Of a DNA stretch of 64,000 nt, positions 18,401-23,819 are shown piece after piece. The stretch lies in the NCBI GenBank assembly GCA_014607495.2, contig CP053152.1, positions 12,693,899 to 12,757,898 on the forward strand, in the 5' to 3' direction. Source of the stretch: Carposina sasakii (lineage: Eukaryota; Arthropoda; Insecta; Lepidoptera; Carposinidae). The notes beneath the pieces were generated by a model. The model was not told where the DNA came from. It was given only the letters and a program-made list of their open reading frames with translations, and made no database searches. Each line of letters begins with the position of its first letter. Position 1 is the first letter of the stretch. The translations under genes were made by a program, and so were the position numbers.

Positions 18401-20867
18401 CTATGTGCGGTGCATGGGCGTGGCCCCCCGGGGCAAGGTCGAGGCCCAGTGACCCCCGCGGGGACAGACGGGTCGGGCCCGCCCCCGCAGTTACGTCACG
18501 AAACGGATCCGCAAATGTCGACGGCGGCTCATACTGATATGTTGCTTTTGAATCTGATGCGCATGAATGGATTGACGCCTAGACATTCCAAGCAAGGTAT
18601 GATTAGAATAGAATAATATTTAAGTACATATTTGAAAATTACACATACACGGACAGCAACAAGTTAGAACAAGACAATAGATATAAGGGAAAAAAGACAA
18701 TAAATAAGAGAAGGTAGCCAAGTAAGAACACACATGTATAAGAAAAGAAGAAGTGTGTGTGATTCTCTGTTAAGTGTGAAAATTTTAGCTGGCCACATGG
18801 TAGACCATGAGGATAGTACATGAGATAGATAGGATAGTAGACTCTATCCTCATGGTAGTCTTTCTATTATCTCTATCGAGTTCGCGTCTGTATTTAATAT
18901 TTTATTATGTGTGATCTTTTCTTTATATCATCAGATAAAACGGTTCTATTTTTTTCCAAGCAGTTTTTGTTATGGTCTAGCTAGTTGGTATAAAAATTTT
19001 CAATGATATAAAACGCATCTTGTTTGGACGGGAATACAGTCGTCAGTTTTATGCTGATACGGGGATGAATCAGCATCTCCTTCCGTGCATTTGTAAGGAA
19101 CTCGGCATATAAGCTAGCAATTTTGTCACAGTTCCCGCTGTGCTATGTACTGGTCCATTTCGGGAACACAGTCGTCCTGGCTTCAAACGCACATCTAAAC
19201 GGAATGGTGTGTCGGTGCAGGTCCGAAGCGTAACTGGTCCCACAGCGCGGCTCCGAGCAGCGACTCGGGCGTGGGCAGCGCCGCCCGCGCCCCGCGCCGC
19301 CGCCGCGCCGTGCCCGCGCGTACGCATCCGCTCGGTACGTGTTCCCTAGCCTCTTCTCACACGTTTTATTCAGGATCAAGACGCACATTTAACATGCCAC
19401 GCGATAACACGCGTGTTAGTACATATCAATCACATACATTTTAAATGGTCCATAACACATTTTTAACTCCCCACACATTTTCGGCATGTAATATCGTGAG
19501 GTGTTAAATGTGTGTCTTGACCCTCATTCTTCCCAATACCTATATAGAAATATATAAATATAGGTATATTGATGGGCAACCCAGTAAATTAATATTCTCC
19601 TAATCGTAAATGTTTGTAATAATAAGGTTTTATTCTATAAACAGATGAGCGTCGTACATTCGCAGTCTTGGGCTAATATCATTGTTAAGTGTGCAAATGT
19701 TTGTGTGTGTACCTTACAGATCAATACCCAGCACATGTAGTGACCTTAGGCGCCACGAAATTTATATTGCAGAAAAAGGCTATGTGAACATATTCCAATG
19801 GTTTTCATAAGGTACAATGGTTTCCTGTAAGGTACAGGCCAATGGCCAGTCCTGGGAGTAACCCTAGGCGCCACGAAAATTCATACTGCAGAAAAACCTA
19901 GTCTAAATGATTTTGACGAGTACCTTACAGGTCAATACCGGCGCTGGGAGTGATTCTGGACGCCACGAAATTAAAGTACAGTTTTTTTTTAATTCATTAG
20001 GCACTACAACAGATTACATTTCTATTTACAAAGATGAAATAAAGTAACAGGTAATGGTATACTATTGCAATGATTTTGACGTGTACCTTACAGGTCAATA
20101 CCCAGCCCTCAGAGTGACGCTGGGAGCCACGCCGCCTGGCACGCCGGAGCGGCAGGCGCTGTCGCCGATCTCCAACCTCGCGCTGCACGACTACTGGCCG
20201 TCCGTGTCGTCCGTCAGCGACACTGACGAGGTCGGCCATGTTGGATTTATAGTAACGCACATTTTATCATAACTCTTATGTCATAAGAGGTTGGGCAGAA
20301 GTGTGCTATTTACACACCCATTTTTTACCAGTTAGCCTATTAAGTAAAAAAAAAAAAAATATAATCTTTATTTGTCGATCATAGATCATAGGGCGTACAA
20401 AAATGTTAGATTAATAGAAATTGGCTAATAATCTATAATATAAAAATGAATCGCTAAATGTGTTGCTAAGCGCGAATCGCGAGAACAGCTGAACCGATTT
20501 GGCTAATTCTTTTTTTAAAAATATTCCAAGATGTACGAGCATGGTTTTTACGGAGAGAAAAAAATAAAAAAAATGCCCACGACTTTGTCCACGTGATGGG
20601 CATTACACTCGTGCAAAGCCGGGGCGGATCGCTAGTTAAAAATAAAAATATATTCAGTCATTAATGAATGTCTATTGGTTCTGAGTTCTTACTGCACTGA
20701 GTAATCGAAATATATTTGCTCCACAGGACACCCTATTCGATATCCTCCTGAACAGCCTGTCTCTGGAGTCACCACGTGCCCGCTCGCCGCCCCGCGCGCC
20801 CTCGCCGCGCGCCGCCACGCCGCCCGGGCAGCCGTGGTCGCCCGCGCATCTGCCCGGGCAGGACTGA
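121..20867 (+). CDS. Trim37: TRIM37-type RING/B-box/coiled-coil/MATH E3 ubiquitin ligase, 17 exons
   Basis: Gene-level entry; the coding sequence is the join of the 17 exons listed separately. The order RING, B-box, coiled coil, MATH domain, acidic low-complexity tail is diagnostic of TRIM37, the only TRIM family with a MATH domain. The spliced coding length is about 2.88 kb (roughly 960 residues), close to my recollection of the vertebrate protein. The family ubiquitinates chromatin, centrosomal and peroxisomal substrates, with RING recruiting E2 and MATH acting in protein binding. The first ATG at 121 is chosen because it directly precedes the RING-encoding exon in phase. Exons agree in phase except for an extra base in exon 2 and uncertain joins 6/7 and 10/11. 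The gene converges on the minus-strand RhoGAP gene. The family call is very secure; exact boundaries of exons 7 and 11 are less so. Confidence 0.93.
259..519 (+). CDS. Trim37: Trim37 exon 2 (RING finger; one-base frame break)
   Basis: Encodes the RING finger, about residues 26-65: the CFICMEK start, the [17 protein letters not shown] core and the closing CPHC. The acceptor is TTGTAG|ACC at 259 and the donor AG|GTAAG at 520. After CPHCRAA (around 403-409) the conserved continuation [20 protein letters not shown] is in the next frame, so the sequence as given carries one extra base near 409. Read literally, the frame runs to a TAG at 511-513 and the protein stops before the B-box. Without that base the exon ends in phase 2 and joins exon 3 exactly. 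Confidence 0.9.
816..1026 (+). CDS. Trim37: Trim37 exon 3 (B-box and start of coiled coil)
   Basis: About residues 105-175. The B-box zinc ligands are visible in [19 protein letters not shown], then [16 protein letters not shown]. The exon then runs into the coiled coil ([24 protein letters not shown]). The acceptor is TTTTAG|A at 816 and the donor GTG|GTACGT at 1027. It starts by completing the AG| codon of exon 2 and ends in phase 0. Confidence 0.93.
1725..1933 (+). CDS. Trim37: Trim37 exon 4 (coiled coil)
   Basis: About residues 176-244. The charged heptad-rich helix of the TRIM coiled coil reads [20 protein letters not shown], then [20 protein letters not shown]. This segment normally mediates oligomerisation in TRIM proteins. 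The acceptor is TTCACCAG|GAG and the donor AAG|GTGAGT. The GC content is far above that of the flanking introns. Confidence 0.93.
2565..2670 (+). repeat. Dispersed repeat with GTAT microsatellite (intron 4)
   Basis: GTTTTTCTAGTGTATGTATG and following GTAT units at 2592-2613 lead into GGCACGTTCTAGAGTCTAAA. The same unit recurs in intron 6 at 4545-4640 (GACACGCTCTAGAGTCTAAA). The type is common in lepidopteran genomes. The rest of intron 4 (1934-2788) shows nothing else I can name. Confidence 0.6.
2789..2896 (+). CDS. Trim37: Trim37 exon 5 (coiled-coil end), GC-type donor
   Basis: About residues 245-280, [20 protein letters not shown] then [15 protein letters not shown]. The acceptor is TTTGTAG|A. 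The only donor that keeps phase with exon 6 is AG|GCAAGT at 2897, a GC-AG intron with otherwise perfect consensus. A GT at 2901 would break the frame at the join. Confidence 0.9.
3354..4202 (+). mobile_element. Interspersed element with inverted AGGGTTCCGTAC ends (intron 5)
   Basis: Starts ACCGGCCAAGTGCGAGTCGG and ends GAGGTACGGAACCCTAA, with GAC-GGAC repeats just before. AGGGTTCCGTAC near 3387 and GTACGGAACCCT near 4190 are inverted copies. The body holds three tandem subunits of about 315 bp, each with a TACGCGTT-CATGAGGAAA-type block (near 3450, 3766, 4075). This class is widespread in Lepidoptera. It ends about 50 bp before Trim37 exon 6. Confidence 0.7.
4255..4464 (+). CDS. Trim37: Trim37 exon 6 (first half of MATH domain)
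   Basis: About residues 281-350. It contains [19 protein letters not shown] and the MATH core [20 protein letters not shown] then [15 protein letters not shown]. The MATH (TRAF-like) domain is the substrate- or partner-binding module of this protein. The acceptor is TTCGACAG|C and the donor CCAA|GTAAGT at 4465. A large interspersed repeat ends only about 50 bp upstream of this acceptor. Confidence 0.93.
4545..4640 (+). repeat. Dispersed repeat, second copy (intron 6)
   Basis: Same family as 2565-2670, recognised by GCTCTAGAGTCTAAACGGCT and the following TTACATTTGAG. Intron 6 (4465-6653) otherwise holds the MITE at 5981 and the repeat at 6121, with nothing recognisable in 4650-5980. Confidence 0.55.
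5981..6095. mobile_element. Short palindromic MITE, GATGCTGTC family
   Basis: Inverted arms contain AAGTTGATGCTGTC and GACAGCATC, with GTCAGATAGCCTATATGA on the left flank. The same arms occur in the intergenic copy at 21631-21766, which has the same GTCAG...CTATC/TAGG and GATGCTGTC blocks. Confidence 0.55.
6121..6260 (+). repeat. Dispersed repeat, 'GAAATTTGG...TCGGATGACAATGCA' family
   Basis: GGCCGAAATTTGGCATGCAT followed by ACTCGGATGACAATGCA matches GGGCTGAAATTTGGTGAGCA ... TTCGGATGACAATGCATG at 60990-61060. Only these blocks are clearly shared. Confidence 0.5.
6654..6848 (+). CDS. Trim37: Trim37 exon 7 (second half of MATH domain)
   Basis: About residues 351-415. It contains [40 protein letters not shown] and the sequence through [11 protein letters not shown]. 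The donor is CTCAG|GTACTT. The acceptor is uncertain. TAATTAG|T at 6653/6654 keeps phase but adds residues (VIMGLE) not expected in the family. The nearer CCTAG|AAATAA at about 6669/6670 fits family length better but is out of phase. The MATH core itself is unambiguous. Confidence 0.85.
6931..7273 (+). mobile_element. Non-autonomous Helitron-like element (intron 7)
   Basis: Starts TCTATACATATAATAAAA, contains AAACGGCTGAACCGATTTCG, and ends CGCGGACGGAGTCGCGGGCG then TCCACTAG. It has the Helitron hallmarks: 5' TC, a GC hairpin just before a 3' CTAG, and insertion between A and T. It begins about 80 bp after Trim37 exon 7. Near-identical copies lie at 34526 and 44178. Confidence 0.75.
7456..7570 (+). 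CDS. Trim37: Trim37 exon 8 (end of MATH domain)
   Basis: About residues 416-454, [20 protein letters not shown] then [18 protein letters not shown]. The acceptor is GTGGCAG|G and the donor GAG|GTACGT. It joins exon 7 (AG|G) in phase and ends in phase 0. This closes the MATH domain; the helical end resembles the vertebrate YITQLEAAQ region. Confidence 0.93.
7964..8351 (-). mobile_element. MITE with TA target and CAGGATG/CAGGGTG ends (intron 8)
   Basis: Reverse-oriented copy of the elements at 14763 and 16953. Shared blocks are CGTTCCCGAAAAC, ATCATCACGATCATTTTTC, CCAAAATATTA.GGTCCAAAG and CCCAGCATTTTTTTTGGCAT. The ends are TACAGGATGAT and ACACCCTGTA. It ends 13 bp before Trim37 exon 9. Confidence 0.75.
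8365..8560 (+). CDS. Trim37: Trim37 exon 9 (low-complexity tail)
   Basis: Begins [10 protein letters not shown], matching the family's post-MATH sequence, then becomes Ala/Pro-rich and ends [20 protein letters not shown]. The acceptor is AATTCCAG|CGT. A MITE ends at 8351, only 13 bp before this exon, so the acceptor region lies against TE sequence. The donor is CCAG|GTACTG. Confidence 0.9.
8590..8820 (+). repeat. LINE-derived repeat just after exon 9
   Basis: CCTCCTCCAGGGCAGGCTAA, CGCCATCCAGTCACTACCGG and GGCGCCCAACTATG correspond to the repeat at 20883-21080 (CCCAGGGCACGCCATAAGG, CACCATCCATTCACTACCAG). Both copies begin a few tens of bases after a Trim37 exon. Confidence 0.5.
9054..9175 (+). 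CDS. Trim37: Trim37 exon 10 (linker)
   Basis: Reads [18 protein letters not shown], then [20 protein letters not shown]. The acceptor is CATCCAG|G, in phase with exon 9, and the donor GCG|GTGAGT. No domain is recognised. It ends in phase 0, which does not match the phase needed by exon 11; a missed exon or an indel is possible. Confidence 0.75.
9279..9410 (+). repeat. Dispersed repeat shared with 26585-26710
   Basis: TTTCATAGAATAATTCCTAT then GCCTGATTTCGGAAC matches TTTCATAGAATAACTCCCGT then GCCTGATTTCAGAAC in the intergenic region. Later blocks (CCATCATTCAACGGAACTA) are also shared. The class is unknown. Confidence 0.55.
9417..9607. mobile_element. Palindromic MITE, about 190 bp
   Basis: The left arm GCCCCCTTATTACC...GCAAAGCGATAGCGAAAA is mirrored by the right arm TTTTCGCTATCGCTTTGC...ACGTAATCAGGGGGC. 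The arms are about 50-60 bp with small differences. It sits in Trim37 intron 10. Confidence 0.65.
9858..9935 (+). pseudogene. Decayed copy of Trim37 exon 11, 5' half
   Basis: TCGGCCAACTCGCTCCACGC through GCTAAGCGCGGCCA is nearly identical to exon 11 at 10397-10470. One base is missing in GCGTTGGC (exon 11 has GCGTCTGGC), which breaks the frame. It has no AG acceptor. The copy continues at 10312 after a LINE fragment. Confidence 0.75.
9936..10304 (+). mobile_element. Non-LTR retrotransposon 3' fragment inserted in the exon 11 copy
   Basis: From 10140 the reading frame [16 protein letters not shown]... to GKRAPS and TAG at 10246-10248 is the typical LWNSLP end of LINE reverse transcriptases. 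GCGGCCA occurs on both sides (9929-9935 and 10305-10311), consistent with a 7-bp target-site duplication. A reverse-strand relative is at 42796-42925. Confidence 0.65.
10312..10335 (+). pseudogene. Decayed copy of Trim37 exon 11, 3' half
   Basis: GCCGCGTGCCCAGCAAGCTG then GCCAAC matches GCCGTGTGCCCAGCAAGCTG then GCCAAC of exon 11. It lies immediately after the LINE fragment, 60 bp before the true exon, and diverges after GCCAAC. Confidence 0.6.
10396..10565 (+). CDS. Trim37: Trim37 exon 11 (linker)
   Basis: Reads [20 protein letters not shown], then [20 protein letters not shown]. The acceptor ACATAG|G at 10396 is one base out of phase with exon 10, while the donor GTCG|GTGAGT fits exon 12. 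In the exon 10 phase a stop would occur after 12 codons. A decayed partial copy of this exon lies about 540 bp upstream. Confidence 0.75.
10651..10900 (+). mobile_element. tRNA-derived SINE with ATT tail (intron 11)
   Basis: The head has an A-box-like TTGGTCTAGTAGGTAGTG and a B box GGTTCAAATCC at 10705-10715. A tRNA-unrelated body ends in (ATT)n near 10880-10900. The acceptor stem does not fold as a functional tRNA, so this is called as a SINE rather than a tRNA gene. Confidence 0.7.
12400..12481 (+). repeat. Retroposon 3' end with 32-base poly(A)
   Basis: CCCCTTGCCTTTCCTTCGGG then ATAAACT precedes an uninterrupted run of 32 A at 12450-12481, as expected for the 3' tail of a young SINE or LINE. 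Its 5' limit is not clear. The rest of intron 11 between 10901 and 12400 shows nothing I can name. Confidence 0.5.
12714..12973 (+). CDS. Trim37: Trim37 exon 12 (Gly/Ala/Ser-rich)
   Basis: Reads [20 protein letters not shown], then a Gly/Ala/Glu-rich stretch ending [10 protein letters not shown]. The acceptor is TTCTAG|CG, in phase with exon 11, and the donor GCG|GTGAGT. It corresponds to the Ser-rich region before the acidic block in vertebrate TRIM37. The GC-rich 3' end is repeated in decayed form downstream. Confidence 0.85.
12990..13455 (+). repeat. Tandem decayed copies of the Trim37 exon 12 3' end
   Basis: Three copies follow the true exon. Copy at 13028-13190: CTGGCTTCTGAGTTGGTGAT then ACAGCAGTAGGTAAAG. 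Copy at 13241-13350: GCCTCGCAGCCGGAGGGACA, CCGGCCTCCGAGTCTAG and a preserved GTGAGTGAAGGG donor, but with TAA at 13293-13295 and an AGCT insertion. Fragment at 13392-13455: GAAAGCCTCGCCGCCGCAG. They are degenerate and not predicted to be functional exons. Confidence 0.75.
13605..13710 (+). CDS. Trim37: Trim37 exon 13 (conserved acidic block, first half)
   Basis: Reads [20 protein letters not shown] then [16 protein letters not shown]. The [11 protein letters not shown] sequence is a TRIM37 signature found in the vertebrate protein. The acceptor is TCTAGCAG|GAT and the donor TCCG|GTAAGT. The leftover G completes Gly with exon 14, or Glu with the alternative exon at 16085. Confidence 0.92.
13950..14143 (-). 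mobile_element. Helitron-like element, reverse orientation (intron 13)
   Basis: On the minus strand it starts TCTATACTAATATTATAAAG, contains a TTTG-repeat run, and ends near CACGCGGACGAAGTCGTGGG. The 3' CTAG end is degraded. It belongs to a wider lepidopteran class than the 6931 copy. Confidence 0.65.
14637..15196 (+). repeat. Dispersed repeat interrupted by a MITE
   Basis: CCGACGTTACGCGATGTA ... TACCAAAATCTATGTA ... GTTGCTTGCTGGTTT ... ATTACGTAC is followed by the MITE, then GATGCTCGCCGTGTAACATG ... GGTCAGTACCGAGCTTTAC. The same sequence without the MITE lies at 27454-27651. Confidence 0.65.
14763..15132 (+). mobile_element. MITE with TA target, nested in a repeat
   Basis: Ends TACAGGATG and CAGCCTGTA. 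Internal blocks (AACGAAGGGTACG, AATGCTGGGAA, CTCGTGAAAAAATCTTGCTA, TTGGACCCTAATATTTTGGA) are shared with 7964-8351 and 16953-17336. The flanking repeat gives the empty site. Confidence 0.75.
15780..15955 (+). mobile_element. LINE 3' end fragment
   Basis: CTGCCCAGCAGCGTCTCCAG then TGTTGACAAAATAGTCC, CACCGACCCG and GTGGCGTGCCCTCGGCGAGG then CCTACATCTAGCAGTGGACT. The same 3' terminal sequence occurs at 42960-43135 and 46251-46335. The small open frames over it are not genes. Confidence 0.65.
16085..16236 (+). CDS. Candidate alternative last exon of Trim37 (Cys-rich tail)
   Basis: Inside the 4.6-kb intron 13 there is a very strong C-rich pyrimidine tract followed by CCGCAG|AG at 16085. Joined to exon 13 it is in phase and open for 50 codons to TAG at 16234-16236. 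The predicted tail starts [20 protein letters not shown] and includes YCAY and HSCSH, so it is Cys/His/Arg-rich. The stop lies in the first unit of the local satellite. The segment is far more GC-rich than the intron around it. It would replace the conserved exon 14-17 tail. No homology is recognised, and chance openness in GC-rich DNA remains possible. Confidence 0.35.
16201..16720 (+). repeat. Degenerate satellite, 'CACCAATAGACACGCCCA' units
   Basis: Four irregular units start near 16201, 16380, 16511 and 16604, each with GCACAGTTGCTCGCACCTTT-like and CACCAATAGACACGCCCA-like blocks, and the first ones also with ACACAATTG and CTATGGAATAGGCACGC. Spacing falls from about 180 to 95 bp. The first unit supplies the end and stop of the candidate alternative exon at 16085. 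Confidence 0.7.
16953..17336 (+). mobile_element. MITE with TA target, third copy (intron 13)
   Basis: Starts TACAGGGTGTTTTTTCATTG and ends AAAATCATCCTGTA. Aligns through most of its length with 14763-15132 and, inverted, with 7964-8351. The remainder of intron 13 (17340-18320) shows no recognisable feature. Confidence 0.75.
18321..18596 (+). CDS. Trim37: Trim37 exon 14 (acidic block, second half, and linker)
   Basis: Begins [20 protein letters not shown], completing the conserved ETMSGEND block, then a Gly/Pro-rich linker and a helical segment [19 protein letters not shown]. The acceptor is TTACCGCAG|GC and the donor CAAG|GTATGA. Both phases agree with the neighbouring exons. Confidence 0.9.
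18802..18861. repeat. Inverted repeat (intron 14)
   Basis: ACCATGAGGATAG and CTATCCTCATGGT are a perfect 13-bp inverted pair separated by about 27 bases rich in GATAGATAG. It could form a hairpin; no function is inferred. Confidence 0.6.
19221..19334 (+). CDS. Trim37: Trim37 exon 15 (basic/Ser-rich)
   Basis: Reads [20 protein letters not shown], then an Arg-rich stretch ending PARTHPL. The acceptor is GGTGCAG|GT and the donor CTCG|GTACGT, in phase at both ends. Ser clusters and an Arg run suggest a disordered, possibly phosphorylated segment. No domain is recognised. Confidence 0.85.
19703..19985 (+). repeat. Three decayed copies of the Trim37 exon 16 splice acceptor and start
   Basis: Copies near 19709 (TGTACCTTACAGATCAATAC), 19833 (TAAGGTACAGGCCAATGG) and 19920 (GTACCTTACAGGTCAATACC) each continue into a GCGCCACGAAA-like block equivalent to GGAGCCACG of exon 16. 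The third also shares ATGATTTTGACG upstream. The first stays open for about 20 codons ([12 protein letters not shown]...) before TGA; the third stops after a few codons. Confidence 0.75.
20094..20230 (+). CDS. Trim37: Trim37 exon 16
   Basis: Reads [20 protein letters not shown], then [20 protein letters not shown], ending SDTDE. The VTLGA segment resembles the VTLGANAK segment I recall from vertebrate TRIM37. The acceptor is CCTTACAG|GT. The donor GAG|GTCGGC is weak. Three decayed copies of this acceptor and exon start lie within the preceding 400 bp. Confidence 0.87.
20432..20635 (+). mobile_element. Helitron-like element (intron 16)
   Basis: Starts TCTATAATATAAAAATGAAT, contains GAACAGCTGAACCGATTTGG, and ends GCCGGGGCGGATCGCTAG followed by T. 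It has the 5' TC, a GC-rich 3' segment and CTAG. It ends 91 bp before exon 17. Confidence 0.65.
20727..20867 (+). CDS. Trim37: Trim37 exon 17 (C-terminus and stop)
   Basis: Reads [20 protein letters not shown], then a Pro/Arg-rich tail ending SPAHLPGQD and TGA at 20865-20867. The acceptor is CTCCACAG|GAC. The join to exon 16 is phase 0. A LINE-like repeat begins within about 20 bp after the stop, so the 3'UTR starts in TE sequence. Confidence 0.87.
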   Translation, partial: DTLFDILLNSLSLESPRARSPPRAPSPRAATPPGQPWSPAHLPGQD

Positions 20868-20882
20868 CTGCCGACCGTCCGC

Positions 20883-21080
20883 CCGAACGGTTGGCGGCTA
20901 CACATCGGCGTATACCAGTCAGCTGCTGGACCTAGGCCACCCCCAGGGCACGCCATAAGGCTCCCGTTTTCACCATCCATTCACTACCAGCCGCCGCCTT
21001 CCAGTCACCTGGCCGGAGGGCGTCCGACGCTACGCTTGCCGAGGCGCGGTCTCCGAGATCCCACTTACTCCACCGTCCGT
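20883..21080 (+). repeat. LINE-derived repeat in the Trim37 3' region
   Basis: Begins GAACGGTTGGCGGCTACACA right after the stop codon and continues CACCCCCAGGGCACGCCATA then AGGCTCCCG and CACCATCCATTCACTACCAG. It is homologous to 8590-8820. Small open frames here are not genes. Confidence 0.55.
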
Positions 21081-21630
21081 CGGTTTTACGACAGATATCA
21101 ATAGCTCATTCCCTCAGCTTGCTACTAATATGTCTGCAGGGCCGGCCCGCCCATACGGCGAAGGGAGCAGTCGCACCAGGCGCCAAATTGGGCGCCTAAA
21201 TGGTAAAGATATACGAGTAGGTATATATTATTAGGAGCAAACAGGAAAGGCGCCATAATTGGATCTCGCTCCATTCTAAAATTCACGTCGGGCCGGCGCT
21301 GTATGTCTGTACTTTTGCAACAACATAAAAGTGGTGTAAATTTGGACTATTTGTGTGTTGCCGAATATATTTTGACCTGGCGGCTCAACTGATATAGAAT
21401 GACAGAAGCCAAGAGTATCTGTATTAGACTGATACAAAACATGAAGTTAGTGAATGTGGAGCCGACACTTCATTCTAGGCAAGCATTGGACCTGGTCATT
21501 GCGTTCACGTGATTTCACAACCCACTTTAGTTATACTAATATTCGATATCTATTTTTGGAGGCTGAATTGTAGCTATATGGCTATATGGCTAATAGCAAA
21601 AAATGTACCAAACGACTTATTTTATGCACT

Positions 21631-21766
21631 TAGGGCCGATTTTTCTAAACGTCAGCCTATCAGTGGAATAAAGTTGATGCTGTCTTTCTCCTGAACCTGA
21701 TCATGATAGACAGCATCAATATATTCTTCATATAAGCTATCTGACGTTTGGAAAAAACGAGCCCTT
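21631..21766. mobile_element. Palindromic MITE, GATGCTGTC family
   Basis: Left arm AGGGCCGATTTTTCTAAACG then TCAGCCTATC ... GTTGATGCTGTC; right arm GACAGCATCAATATATTC ... GATAAGC/GCTATCTGACGTTTGG then AAAAAACGAGCCCTT. The arms pair over most of about 55 bases. It is related to 5981-6095. Confidence 0.65.
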
Positions 21767-22514
21767 AATTTAATGTTGTGTACTTACATGTTTCTAAACG
21801 AGGCATTTGAATAACTCGTATAACATGGCACACGTTCTGTTATTAATCGAATTCAGAATGTTATAAGTGCTTATGTTAGTTAATTTTGAGCCAAGTACTA
21901 TGTATATCTAACGTGTAAACATGTTTTGTTGTGATTGCTACGGATTTTGATGATTTCTACAGGTTAGAACTATGCAGTAATATGGTAGAATGATTTGTCA
22001 GTTTTATTTACCATATTTTGAAGTAATTAATTTACTATAGTTGATTTATTCAAAGATATTATGCATAATAATGTAAATCAAACATGTTTTTCATGGATTC
22101 AAATTACTATAATATGAATACTTACTGACATTGTAAACCAAAAACACATGATATTCTGAGTGTTCATTGTTAAATATCAAGGAATATGCATTATGATATT
22201 AATAAGTAGACTGTTAAAACTATTCTATAGTGTGTTAAACCAGTAACTTTATTAGGCAAGTGGTGGAAATTATTTTTTTAATTATTTGAATGGGCATTTA
22301 TTTAGTCATCTTATACTCCAAGACGATCTCAATATGGCGACACGATAACAAGTATTAATTTACTTTTGTTTCTGGTGATTATTTCTTGATAATCATGACA
22401 GGAAATATCTTAGATAGACTAATTGCATACATAATAATGGTTCGTTGTTCACTTCGTGTTTAACTAATATGAATGTTGTTGTCCCTTTCACACTGCCTGA
22501 GTAGGATGGAGATA

Positions 22515-22877
22515 CAGGGTGTAAAAAGATAACGTTGTTTTTTTAATACCTCGTATTCTTTGTAACGTAACGATATTTTTTTTCTATGGAAACGAAAAAA
22601 AAAATAAAAAATCTCTTTTTATTACAAGCAACGTATTCGATTGACAAATGTACCTACAAAACTAACATTTTTAAATATTAATATGGTGTGTTTAAAAAAA
22701 ATGTTTGTTAACTGTTTCCAGATGGATTTATTTAAAAAATGCTGATATACATGTAACTTTGGACCTTAATATCTTGGAAACCCGTGGTTTTCCAGGGTTG
22801 CTTCCATAGAAAAAATTATCGTAATGTTACAAAGAATACGAGGTATTAATAGAACAAAGTTGTCTTTTTACACCCAG
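22515..22877. mobile_element. MITE with about 50-bp terminal inverted repeats and TA target
   Basis: CAGGGTGTAAAAAGATAAC then ACCTCGTATTCTTTGTAAC on the left mirrors GTTACAAAGAATACGAGGT then GTTGTCTTTTTACACCCAG on the right; TA flanks both ends. An internal TTGGACCTTAATATCTTGGA and TTGCTTCCATAGAAAAAA recall the 14763/16953 family, so the families may be related. Confidence 0.75.
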
Positions 22878-23710
22878 TATAATAATATCTCCGTTTCATG
22901 TGCTTGTTGACTTTTCTATTTTTGTGAAAGGTGTTAAAGCCATGGTTTCCTAGGATACCGGTGACGTAACATAGCGGCCGTACTCGCCTCTTTTACGGTG
23001 CCGATGTGAAAAGTCCCTCACTTCCGCAATGTGATGGCACCGTAACCCTAGGAAACCGTAAGCTTTTAGGAGTCGATGTAACGACGTTAAGGGCTCAAAG
23101 TAGGCTCACTTGACGTAGTCGTCATTATAGTTCAAATGAAGTGATTGTAGGTCCGATTTTGAATCTGGACGTAGCGTCTATGTATGTAGGTATTAAATTA
23201 TTTAGCTTTTAGTAGGATGATCCGACTGAATAGTGCAAACGTGTGTGATTTAATAGGATACCAGGAAAAGCTGGGTTAATCAAAGGAAGGGCACGTCTGC
23301 ATAGAGAGAATCATTTCGTAAATTATACCAAATCGTGCGCTTGAAAGTTATATGAAAGAGACGTGAAATTTCTTCTCTCTGTGCAGATGAGATTATAGAT
23401 ATAAATGCATTATGTAGGTCGATTGATTACTTTTAACTGAACTAATGCATTGTATATAACAGAGAGTATTTTTAATCAAAAGGTATTGGGTGCAAATATA
23501 AAGATAGATAGTTCACCAAATTCTCTATTTTTCGGTTACATTTTCGGAACTTTATACTTATTTATTTACTGTGATGTAGAATTGGTCGAAATAAGGTTTA
23601 ACTTATTGTATTTGGTTTAATTTCATGTCATTAAGGGTCATTAATTTTATGATCCGCTATATTCCAAATTGTTGTATTGTTGTACCTAAATATATTGAAG
23701 TGGATATAAT

Positions 23711-23716
23711 AATAAA
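23711..23716 (+). terminator. Candidate poly(A) signal for Trim37
   Basis: AATAAA in ATAATAATAAAAAGCC, followed within about 35 bases by a T-rich stretch (CCTATTTTTGTTATTTTC). It would give a 2.8-kb 3'UTR containing several TEs. Position and motif only; nearer sites are not excluded. Confidence 0.25.
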
Positions 23717-23819
23717 AAGCCTAAAACAATCCTATTTTTGTTATTTTCACAATTTTTAATTTAACAACCTGTGACTCAAAAAGTGAATGTAGCAATCGAA
23801 GAATTTTAGTAAAGAACAC

